A model generated the notes under the pieces. That model was not told where the DNA came from. It ran no database searches and saw only the letters and a list, made by a program, of their open reading frames with translations. This document shows positions 1-5,775 of a stretch of DNA of 6,392 nt, piece by piece. Each line of letters starts with the position of its first letter. Within the stretch, counting starts at the first letter, position 1. The stretch comes from Eubacterium sp. UBA5416 (GTDB taxonomy: Bacteria > Bacillota > Clostridia > Lachnospirales > Lachnospiraceae): assembly GCA_002409525.1 (NCBI GenBank), contig DHNM01000066.1, positions 1 through 6,392 of the forward strand, written 5' to 3'. The position numbers and the translations under genes were made by a program.

Positions 1-25
1 CTTTTGACCCCAACATCATTATATG
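1..25 (-). repeat. Edge of an inverted copy of the GGGTC hairpin repeat
   Basis: Bases 1-10 are the exact reverse complement of 6338-6347, the outer left arm of the repeat hairpin. On the minus strand the outward flank reads TATAAT (complement of 18-23), then ATGAT, then GGGGTC. This matches the order seen beside the complete copies at 443-506 and 6329-6392. The rest of the hairpin would lie to the left of the window. This copy is therefore cut by the window edge and points the opposite way from the others. The short length of the match leaves some doubt. Confidence 0.6.
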
Positions 26-140
26 AAAGCAGAGATGTTTTGCACACTTGATTTTCATCTGACAGATTTTCATGGATAAACTAATCGAACGCGGGGAAAA
101 CTGATAAAAGATTCTTTTTGAAAAGGAGGGATCTATTATC

Positions 141-341
141 ATGAAAGATGAGATTGAGGAACAGTTTCAGGAATTCTTAGAGGATTTAGAAGATGATTCT
201 TATGTATCTTCCGTGAGCGACTGTACAGGGCTGATACCTTCTTCACCTTCTTCGGAGGATGAATTAGAGGCTTATGAACAGCTTTATCATTTTGTTCATC
301 CTGCAAAAGACACAGGTGAGGACAAAGATAAGGAAGATTAA
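141..341 (+). CDS. Small acidic protein of unknown function
   Basis: I do not recognise a named family. The 66-residue product has 22 Asp/Glu, four Lys and no Arg, so it is strongly negatively charged. There is no signal peptide or membrane segment. The N-terminal 20 residues are Glu/Asp-rich and probably helical. A middle stretch around residues 27-38 (DCTGLIPSSPSS) carries the only Cys and a Pro/Ser turn, followed by an acidic, Tyr-containing segment and a charged tail. The reading frame is supported by a good ribosome binding site, AGGAGGG at 124-130, ten bases before the ATG. That is the same spacing as three other genes here. A rho-independent terminator follows nine bases after the stop, so this looks like a real, separately terminated gene. 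The middle motif feels familiar from short Lachnospiraceae hypothetical proteins, but that is only an impression. Function is unknown. Confidence 0.7.
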   Translation: MKDEIEEQFQEFLEDLEDDSYVSSVSDCTGLIPSSPSSEDELEAYEQLYHFVHPAKDTGEDKDKED

Positions 342-349
342 TAACGGAT

Positions 350-384
350 GGGGCAGATGCAGCATGTATGCAGCTGCCCTTTTT
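350..384 (+). terminator. Rho-independent terminator after the small acidic gene
   Basis: GGGCAG at 351-356 pairs with CTGCCC at 374-379. A shorter inner stem (CATG.. type, about 362-371) fits inside the loop, and five T residues follow directly (380-384). It begins nine bases after the stop codon of the 66-residue gene and should end that transcript before the repeat region. Confidence 0.72.
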
Positions 385-410
385 GCTGCATTTACATCCT
401 GCAATCCCAC

Positions 411-439
411 TTGTGCAACCTTCTACAGCGTTGTATAAT
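411..439 (+). promoter_or_regulatory. Candidate sigma-A promoter for the araBD transcript
   Basis: A perfect -10 hexamer, TATAAT (434-439), lies 17 bases after TTGTGC (411-416), a poor -35 that matches only TTG of the consensus. A 9-bp imperfect inverted repeat, TTGTGCAAC (411-419) and GTTGTATAA (430-438), with seven of nine positions symmetric, covers both hexamers and could be an operator. Transcription would start near 446-452, at the foot of the first repeat hairpin, and give araB a structured leader of roughly 375 bases. A TATAAT at the same side of two other repeat copies raises the alternative that this motif belongs to the repeat or to its insertion site. Confidence 0.42.
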
Positions 440-442
440 GAT

Positions 443-597
443 ATGATACAAGGGTCAAAAAGTTATACTTTTCATGCTTGCATGAAAAAGTATAACTTTG
501 GGACCCGAACAAACATGAGAAAGGAGCCCGGTAGGGCGGAATTCGAATGTTTGTAGGATTGTGAGAGCACGAAGTGCGTAACAATCCGTAGTATCAT
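443..597 (+). repeat. Modular hairpin repeat, copy 1 (MITE-like)
   Basis: This copy has three stem-loops in a row. The first is a 55-nt imperfect palindrome (452-506): GGGTC pairs with GACCC, followed by an A-A/G-G internal loop, a stem of about 19 bp with one bulged A, and a CTTG loop. The second has CAAACAT (510-516) pairing with ATGTTTG (547-553) and encloses GCCC-GGTA-GGGC (526-537). The third has GGATTGT (556-562) pairing with ACAATCC (581-587) and encloses GCAC-GAA-GTGC (567-577). ATGATAC (443-449) and GTATCAT (591-597) form 7-bp inverted termini, or GATAC/GTATC with an AT duplication outside. No transposase is encoded, so a non-autonomous element or a structured RNA are both possible. 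Confidence 0.72.
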
Positions 598-630
598 CAA
601 AGTGCAAAGAATTCACAAGGAAACCAGTGC

Positions 631-799
631 TTTTTTCATGCTTGCATGAAAAAGTATAACTTTGGGACCCGAACAAACATGAGAAAGGAGCCCGGTAGGG
701 CGGAATTCGAATGTTTGCAGGGTGCTGAACATCCGGTGGATGTTCGTTTAGCACCGACCGCAGCGGAGCGGAGATGTGAGAGAACGAAGTGCGTAACAA
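631..799 (+). repeat. Modular hairpin repeat, copy 2 (left arm lost, extra stem-loops)
   Basis: Bases 633-717 are identical to 469-553 over 85 bases, so this is a recent second copy. The left arm of the main palindrome (GGGTC to GTTATAC) is missing and replaced by unrelated sequence, leaving only TTTTTTCATGC opposite GCATGAAAAA. After the shared block, a 54-base segment (722-775) stands where copy 1 has three bases. It contains GGTGCT/AGCACC (721-726 and 750-755) enclosing GAACATCC-GGT-GGATGTTC (727-745), then CCGC/GCGG (758-771). The two copies rejoin in a 24-base box (776-799 against 561-584) with one mismatch. The copy ends just before the araB ribosome binding site. Confidence 0.75.
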
Positions 800-825
800 A
801 GAATGAGAGAAGAGGGAAGGTAAAA

Positions 826-2445
826 ATGGAGAATGAAAAGACAAAATGTCATGAAGATTTAGTGAAGAATGCGATCAGAGACGGCCGGACGGTTCTTGGA
901 ATTGAATTGGGTTCAACGAGAATTAAAGCAGTTTTGATTGGTGAGGATTATGCTCCGATTGCCTCCGGAGCACAGACTTGGGAAAATCGCTATGAGGAAG
1001 GCATCTGGACCTATCATCTGGATGATGTCTGGAAGGGACTGCAGGACAGCTACCATCAGATGGCCTGTGATGTGAAGGATCGGTATGGAGTCTCTCTTAA
1101 GACGATTGGTGCTATCGGATTCAGCGGTATGATGCATGGATATATGGCATTTGATAGAGACGGAAAGCTTCTGGTTCCGTTTCGGACCTGGAGAAATAAT
1201 ATCACCGGGGAAGCTGCAGATAAGCTGACTGATCTTTTTTATTTTCAGATACCACAGAGGTGGACAATCGCACATCTTTATCAGGCGATGTTGAATCAGG
1301 AAGAACATGTGGAAAGAATTGACTATCTGACGACCCTTGCGGGATACATACACTGGAAACTGACCGGAAAGAGAGTCCTGGGAATTGGCGAGGCGTCCGG
1401 AGTCTTTCCGATTGATTCAAATCTTAAAACTTTCCGTCCGGATCTGATGAAGGTATTTGATAATCTGGATGAGAGCAGCAGATATCCGTGGAATCTCCAC
1501 GAGATTCTTCCTGAGGTTCTCACTGCCGGTGAATCTGCCGGATATCTGACAAAAGAGGGTGCAGAACTGCTGGATATCAGTGGGGAACTGCAAAGTGGGA
1601 TTCCTCTCTGCCCTCCGGAAGGTGATGCCGGTACCGGAATGGCAGCGACCAATTCTGTTGCAAAGCGGACGGGGAATGTATCTGCCGGAACATCAGTGTT
1701 TGCGATGGTTGTGCTGGAAAAAGAGCTGTCAAAAGTCTACTCGAAGCTTGATATGGTCACCACTCCTTCCGGTGATCCGGTAGCCATGGTTCACTGCCAG
1801 AACTGTACTTCTGATCTGAATGCATGGGTGGGTCTTTTCGGAGAAACGCTGGAAAGTTTCGGACTAAAGCCCGACATGGATGAATTGTACGGAGTTCTTT
1901 ACCGAAAAGCTTTAGAAGGTGATGCAGACTGTGGCGGACTGCTGGCCTATAATTATTATTCCGGAGAGCATATCACGGATTTTACGGAAGGGCGCCCTCT
2001 CTTTGTCAGGTCGGCAGAAGATGACTTTTCTCTTGCCAATTTCATGCGGGTACATTTGTCTACGGCACTTGGGGCACTTAAGGTAGGAGCTGACATCCTG
2101 TTCAAAGAGGAGGGAGTAAAGGTTGATAAGTTAACCGGACATGGCGGTCTCTTTAAGACAAAGAAGGTAGGACAGAAAATTCTTGCTGCGGCTATGAACA
2201 CTCCTGTTTCCGTTATGAAGACAGCGGGAGAGGGAGGGCCATGGGGAAGTGCTCTCCTCGCCTCTTATATGATAAACAAAGAGAAAGGCGAGAGTCTGGA
2301 CACTTATCTTGAAAAAAAAGTTTTTGTCGGTCAGAAGAGCGAAACCATAGCCCCTGATCCGGAAGATGTGGCCGGATTTGAGACATTTATCGAGCGTTAC
2401 AAGAAAGGGCTTGCAATTGAGAAAGCAGCAGTAGAAAAGTTGTAG
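826..2445 (+). CDS. araB: L-ribulokinase, FGGY family (Bacteroides-like AraB)
   Basis: This cytoplasmic kinase transfers phosphate from ATP to L-ribulose, the second step of L-arabinose breakdown. The 539-residue product shows the FGGY fold throughout: the N-terminal phosphate loop GIELGSTRIK (25-34), the substrate-side motif GFSGMMHGY (98-106), GDAGTG with the likely catalytic Asp267 (266-271), GNVSAGTS (283-290) and the nucleotide-binding AGEGGPWG (467-474). Sequence stretches such as LVPFRTWRNNITGEAA match, as I recall them, the Bacteroides-type ribulokinase rather than E. coli AraB. Adjacency to araD supports L-ribulose as substrate; xylulokinase is the main alternative. The ATG at 826 was chosen because AGGGAAGG (813-820) stands five bases upstream. 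The frame is open for 60 codons further up to 646, but those codons lie in the repeat and have no ribosome binding site. Confidence 0.85.
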   Translation: MENEKTKCHEDLVKNAIRDGRTVLGIELGSTRIKAVLIGEDYAPIASGAQTWENRYEEGIWTYHLDDVWKGLQDSYHQMACDVKDRYGVSLKTIGAIGFSGMMHGYMAFDRDGKLLVPFRTWRNNITGEAADKLTDLFYFQIPQRWTIAHLYQAMLNQEEHVERIDYLTTLAGYIHWKLTGKRVLGIGEASGVFPIDSNLKTFRPDLMKVFDNLDESSRYPWNLHEILPEVLTAGESAGYLTKEGAELLDISGELQSGIPLCPPEGDAGTGMAATNSVAKRTGNVSAGTSVFAMVVLEKELSKVYSKLDMVTTPSGDPVAMVHCQNCTSDLNAWVGLFGETLESFGLKPDMDELYGVLYRKALEGDADCGGLLAYNYYSGEHITDFTEGRPLFVRSAEDDFSLANFMRVHLSTALGALKVGADILFKEEGVKVDKLTGHGGLFKTKKVGQKILAAAMNTPVSVMKTAGEGGPWGSALLASYMINKEKGESLDTYLEKKVFVGQKSETIAPDPEDVAGFETFIERYKKGLAIEKAAVEKL

Positions 2446-2457
2446 GGAGGGAGCCGT

Positions 2458-3147
2458 ATGTTAGAAGAGTTAAAAAAACGAGTATATGAAGCAAATATGT
2501 TACTTCCAAAGTATGGTCTGGTTACATTTACATGGGGAAATGTCAGTGAAATTGACCGTGAAACGGAATTGTTTGCCATTAAACCAAGCGGTGTGGAGTA
2601 CGATTTACTTTCCCCGGAGGATATTGTGATTATGGACTTAGAAGGAAACAAAGTGGAAGGCAGATATAATCCATCTTCTGATACTCCAACACATCTTGAG
2701 CTTTACAGGAAATTTAAAAATCTGGGAGGGATTGTTCATACTCATTCACCGTGGGCCACCAGCTGGGCTCAGGCAGGCAGAGGTATTCCATGCTATGGCA
2801 CGACCCATGCAGATTACATGTACGGAGAGATTCCATGTGCCAGATGTCTGACGAAGGAAGAGATAGAACATGATTATGAGAAAAATACCGGTCGTTTGAT
2901 TATAGATGTATTCAAGAATCTGGATTACGAAGCCATGCCGGCTGTACTCTGTAAAAATCACGGACCCTTTACATGGGGCAAAAATGCCGGGGAGGCGGTT
3001 CATAACGCTGTGGTATTAGAAGAGGTTGCCAAGATGGCAGCGAGATGTGAACAGATCAATCCGGAGGTGCTGCCTGCTCCACAGGAACTTCAGGATAAGC
3101 ATTACTTCAGAAAACACGGAGCAAATGCTTATTATGGACAGAAATAA
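2458..3147 (+). CDS. araD: L-ribulose-5-phosphate 4-epimerase
   Basis: This zinc-dependent class II aldolase-fold enzyme converts L-ribulose 5-phosphate to D-xylulose 5-phosphate, the last step of the arabinose route. At 229 residues it is close to E. coli AraD (231) and aligns with it from end to end. The family signatures are present: TWGNVS (25-30), KPSG (42-45), SSDTPTH (73-79), the zinc ligands in HTH (His94, His96) with His168 in NHGPF, the catalytic Asp119 in TTHADY, and the C-terminal AYYGQ with Tyr226 matching E. coli Tyr229. It starts 12 bases after araB stops. Its ribosome binding site AGGGAGGGAG (2444-2453) overlaps the araB stop codon, so the two are co-transcribed. UlaF/SgbE-type epimerases from ascorbate pathways have the same fold and catalyse the same reaction, but the kinase partner favours arabinose use. 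Confidence 0.93.
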   Translation: MLEELKKRVYEANMLLPKYGLVTFTWGNVSEIDRETELFAIKPSGVEYDLLSPEDIVIMDLEGNKVEGRYNPSSDTPTHLELYRKFKNLGGIVHTHSPWATSWAQAGRGIPCYGTTHADYMYGEIPCARCLTKEEIEHDYEKNTGRLIIDVFKNLDYEAMPAVLCKNHGPFTWGKNAGEAVHNAVVLEEVAKMAARCEQINPEVLPAPQELQDKHYFRKHGANAYYGQK

Positions 3148-3181
3148 CTTGACGAATGGGACTTCCTGCGATAAGTTATTT
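3142..3181 (+). promoter_or_regulatory. Inverted repeat and weak promoter-like signal before the aspartokinase gene
   Basis: AAATAACTT (3142-3150) and AAGTTATTT (3173-3181) form a perfect 9-bp inverted repeat with a 22-base loop; the left arm includes the araD stop codon. Inside it, TTGACG (3149-3154) could be a -35. It could serve either the extended-type TGCGATAAG (3167-3175, spacing 15) or TAAGTT (3172-3177, spacing 17); neither is a good -10. The repeat is AT-rich and lacks a T tract, so it is not a typical terminator. It may separate the araBD and aspartokinase transcripts, but the support is weak. Confidence 0.3.
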
Positions 3182-3215
3182 AACAAAGCGAATCTTGAAA
3201 AGGAGTATGAATTAG

Positions 3216-4535
3216 ATGATAAAAGTAGCGAAATTTGGTGGAAGTTCCCTTGCGAGTGCGAAACAATTCCAAAAGGCAGGTAATATCATATTCGAAGATA
3301 TTGACAGGAGATATGTCGTGCCTTCAGCACCGGGGAGACGTTTTGATGGGGACACAAAGGTTACAGATATGCTTTATCAGTGTTATAACACCGCCTGTAA
3401 AGGTGATAATTTTACTCCCATATTAAAGGAAATACAGGAAAGATATCAGGAAATTATTGACGGGCTGTCTTTAGACTTATCATTGGAGAGCGAATTTCGG
3501 GAGATCCATCGACAGATTGAAAACCGGACAGGAATCGATTATGCCGCATCTCGTGGAGAATACCTAAATGGAATTCTTCTTGCAAACTACCTGAATTATG
3601 AATTCGTTGATGCAGGAGAAGTCATTTTCTTTAAAGAAGATGGTTCTTTTGATGATGAGAAGACGAATGACTGCCTTGGTGACAAATTAAATAGAATAGA
3701 AAGAGCGGTGATCCCGGGATTCTATGGAACTGCGCCCGATGGAACCGTTAAAACATTTTCAAGAGGCGGTTCCGATATTACCGGATCGATCATTGCAAGG
3801 GCGGTACACGCGGATTTGTATGAGAATTGGACGGATGTCTCCGGATTTTTGCTTACAGATCCACATGTTGTCAACAATCCGGAAGTGATCTCAACCATTA
3901 CATACAAAGAACTTCGTGAGCTTTCCTATTCGGGGGCGACAGTCCTTCACGGGGACTGTATTCTGCCCATTCGGCGGGAAGGGATTCCAATCAATGTCAG
4001 GAATACAAATCAGCCGGAGGATGACGGTACACTGATCGTGGAAAGTACCTGCATAAAGCCGAAGTACACGATCACGGGAATAGCCGGAATGAGAGGCTTT
4101 GCCTCCATTAATATTGAAAAAGATATGATGAACACAGAGATTGGTTTTGGAAGAAAGGTCCTTCAGGTTTTTGAAGAATGTGGAATTTCCTTTGAACATA
4201 CACCATCGGGGATTGATACATTTACGGTTTATGTTCATCAGAAAGAGCTTGAGGCAAAAGAACAGCAGATTATAACAAAACTGAATAAACTGGTAAGGCC
4301 GGATTCCATTGACCTGGAAACTGATCTTGCCCTGATCGCAGTGGTCGGCAGAGGAATGCGGAGGGCACGCGGAACTGCCGGCAGGATTTTTTCGGCACTG
4401 GCACATGCTCATGTCAATGTCAAGATGATCGACCAGGGATCGTCGGAATTAAATATTATTATCGGGGTCGAGGATAAGGATTACGAAACGGCAATAAGGG
4501 CAATATATGATATATTTGTAACAACACAAGCGTAG
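3216..4535 (+). CDS. lysC: Monofunctional aspartate kinase (YclM/aspartokinase III type)
   Basis: This enzyme phosphorylates aspartate to aspartyl-4-phosphate, the committed step to lysine, threonine and methionine, and in many bacteria to diaminopimelate for the cell wall. The 439-residue product has the kinase domain first: KFGGSSLA (6-13), SAPG (37-40), SRGEYL (112-117), PGFYG (167-171), SRGGSDITG (182-190) and TDVSG (206-210). Two ACT regulatory domains follow, about 285-355 and 370-437, the second containing VNVKMIDQGSSELNI. No homoserine dehydrogenase domain is fused. Order and wording resemble B. subtilis YclM (ThrD) more than its LysC, so the symbol is generic. The ACT pair implies feedback control by an end product, but which one cannot be read here. 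AGGAG (3201-3205) lies ten bases before the ATG. No lysine riboswitch fits in the 68-base gap. Confidence 0.92.
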   Translation: MIKVAKFGGSSLASAKQFQKAGNIIFEDIDRRYVVPSAPGRRFDGDTKVTDMLYQCYNTACKGDNFTPILKEIQERYQEIIDGLSLDLSLESEFREIHRQIENRTGIDYAASRGEYLNGILLANYLNYEFVDAGEVIFFKEDGSFDDEKTNDCLGDKLNRIERAVIPGFYGTAPDGTVKTFSRGGSDITGSIIARAVHADLYENWTDVSGFLLTDPHVVNNPEVISTITYKELRELSYSGATVLHGDCILPIRREGIPINVRNTNQPEDDGTLIVESTCIKPKYTITGIAGMRGFASINIEKDMMNTEIGFGRKVLQVFEECGISFEHTPSGIDTFTVYVHQKELEAKEQQIITKLNKLVRPDSIDLETDLALIAVVGRGMRRARGTAGRIFSALAHAHVNVKMIDQGSSELNIIIGVEDKDYETAIRAIYDIFVTTQA

Positions 4536-4561
4536 ATAGCTAGCTAAGGAGTTTTAGTTTT

Positions 4562-5008
4562 ATGTTTACTATTGAAAAGATGCAGGAAGATGACTGTGAT
4601 TCGATTATGGATATGGTGATGAGCTTTTACGACAGTCCGGCTGTCAGTCATCCGGTGCCGGAAAGAACACTGACTGAGACATTTAAGGCAGCTCTCAGGG
4701 GTGATGAGGGTTTGGATGGATATAAATTAGTCGAAGATGGCAAAATTGCAGGCTATTGTTATGTCACAGAATATTATGCCTGTGAGGTGGGCGGAAAAAA
4801 TATCATGATCGAGGAACTCTACTTTAATCCGTCTGCAAGAGATAAGGGTTATGGGACAGTGGTATTTAACTGGATCTTTAAAAAATATTCTTATGCGAGG
4901 AGGTTCCGCCTGGAGGTGACCGATGATAATCTCGACGCCAGAAGGCTATATGAAAGGCTTGGTTTTAGGTCGCTCGATTATGGACAGATGGTAAGGGATG
5001 TGCTATAA
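4562..5008 (+). CDS. GNAT-family N-acetyltransferase
   Basis: This 148-residue, single-domain protein is expected to transfer an acetyl group from acetyl-CoA to an unknown amine. The middle strand IMIEELYFNP (81-90) and the acetyl-CoA pyrophosphate loop RDKGYG (93-98, the R/Q-x-x-G-x-G/A pattern) form motif A. FRLEVTDDNLDARRLYERLGF (115-135) is the typical motif B, with the Asn and the Tyr usually found near the active site. The first 45 residues are the variable substrate-binding part. The ATG has TAAGGAG (4545-4551) ten bases upstream and follows the aspartokinase stop by 26 bases, so the two genes are probably co-transcribed. A palindromic TAGCTAGCTA (4537-4546) sits between them. The stop codon lies inside the -10 of the pyrH promoter. 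Substrate cannot be assigned. Confidence 0.88.
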   Translation: MFTIEKMQEDDCDSIMDMVMSFYDSPAVSHPVPERTLTETFKAALRGDEGLDGYKLVEDGKIAGYCYVTEYYACEVGGKNIMIEELYFNPSARDKGYGTVVFNWIFKKYSYARRFRLEVTDDNLDARRLYERLGFRSLDYGQMVRDVL

Positions 5009-5009
5009 T
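4981..5009 (+). promoter_or_regulatory. Strong sigma-A-type promoter for pyrH-frr
   Basis: TGGACA (4981-4986, five of six against TTGACA) is followed after exactly 17 bases by a perfect TATAAT (5004-5009). The -10 is preceded by TGC (5001-5003), giving an extended -10. The promoter overlaps the last codons and the stop of the acetyltransferase gene. Transcription should start near 5016, leaving a leader of about 37 bases before pyrH. By consensus match this is the best promoter in the window. Confidence 0.72.
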
Positions 5010-5052
5010 CACCCGTAGAAATGAATAAATAGGGAATGAGGATAAAGACCTG

Positions 5053-5748
5053 ATGAAAAGAGTATTGCTGAAACTTAGCGGAGAGGCACTTGCAGGAACC
5101 GGAAAGACAGGGTTCGATGAGGCTACGGTAACCACGGTTGCAAAGCAGGTAAAAAAACTTGTAGAGGAAGAGGTTCGTGTAGGAATTGTCATCGGAGGCG
5201 GTAATTTCTGGAGAGGCCGGAGCAGCGAGAATATAGACCGCACAAAAGCTGACCAGATTGGAATGCTTGCTACAATTATGAACTGCATCTATGTATCAGA
5301 GATATTTCGCTCACAGGGGATGTTGACATCTGTGATGACACCGTTCAAATGTGGAGAGTTTACGGAAAATTTTTCAAAAGACCGGGTGAATGAATATTTT
5401 GACCAAAACAAAGTTGTATTTTTTGCGGGTGGCACAGGGCATCCGTATTTTTCCACAGATACGGCAGCGGTGCTTCGTGCAATAGAAATTGAAGCGGATT
5501 CGATTTTACTTGCAAAAGCTGTAGACGGAGTTTATGACAGTGATCCGAAAGAAAATCCAAAAGCGGAAAAGTATGAAGTGATTTCGATACAGAAAGTAGT
5601 CGATGGTAAACTTGAGGTCGTTGACATGACCGCCTCGATTATGTGTATGCAGAACCATATGCCGATGCAGGTATTTGCATTAAATGAAGAAAATGGAATC
5701 ATAAATGCTGCACATGGGATTAATAATGGAACAAAAATAACTGTTTAG
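5053..5748 (+). CDS. pyrH: UMP kinase
   Basis: PyrH phosphorylates UMP to UDP with ATP in the cytoplasm, supplying pyrimidine nucleotides for RNA, DNA and UDP-sugar cell-wall precursors. The bacterial enzyme is a hexamer of the amino-acid-kinase fold, unrelated to eukaryotic UMP/CMP kinases. The 231 residues are of normal length. Visible signatures are KLSGEAL (7-13), the glycine loop VIGGGNFWRGR (46-56), DQIGMLATIMN (68-78), FAGGTGHPYFSTDTAA (124-139) and the nucleotide-binding AKAVDGVYDSDPK (154-166). TGAGGA (5037-5042) lies ten bases before the ATG. It shares a transcript with frr, 27 bases downstream. In many Firmicutes rpsB and tsf stand directly upstream; here an acetyltransferase does, and pyrH has its own promoter. 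Confidence 0.97.
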   Translation: MKRVLLKLSGEALAGTGKTGFDEATVTTVAKQVKKLVEEEVRVGIVIGGGNFWRGRSSENIDRTKADQIGMLATIMNCIYVSEIFRSQGMLTSVMTPFKCGEFTENFSKDRVNEYFDQNKVVFFAGGTGHPYFSTDTAAVLRAIEIEADSILLAKAVDGVYDSDPKENPKAEKYEVISIQKVVDGKLEVVDMTASIMCMQNHMPMQVFALNEENGIINAAHGINNGTKITV

Positions 5749-5775
5749 AAAACGCCAGGAAGGGTAGTATTGATT

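Noticed and set aside
40..87. Promoter for the small acidic gene
   Set aside because: CTGACA (59-64) is a fair -35, but the only -10 at an allowed distance is ACTAAT at 15 bases; TTGCAC and TTGATT have no partner. The gene probably has a promoter, but I cannot place it.
368..556. 62-codon + strand reading frame
   Set aside because: It starts inside the terminator, runs through the promoter and the repeat, and has no ribosome binding site; its C-terminal part is the same repeat translation found upstream of araB.
469..717. CRISPR-like repeat pair
   Set aside because: There are only two copies of an 85-base block with internal hairpins, no regular spacers and no cas genes.
646..825. Upstream start giving a 599-residue kinase
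   Set aside because: The extension is repeat sequence without a ribosome binding site; ATG 826 has AGGGAAGG five bases upstream and gives a normal FGGY N-terminus.
455..844. 129-codon minus-strand reading frame
   Set aside because: It is the complement of the two repeat copies, shows the same translated segment twice in different frames, and resembles no protein I know.
3207..3215. ATG-AAT-TAG mini-frame before the aspartokinase gene
   Set aside because: It lies one base after the ribosome binding site, too close for initiation, and is out of frame with the gene.
3148..3215. Lysine riboswitch before the aspartokinase gene
   Set aside because: The gap of 68 bases is far too short for a lysine riboswitch plus expression platform, and none of its core is visible.
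5770..5775. TTG start for frr, two codons upstream
   Set aside because: The spacing from AGGAAGGG would be acceptable, but ATG 5776 gives the usual family N-terminus and a spacing like that of the neighbours. The choice is not certain.
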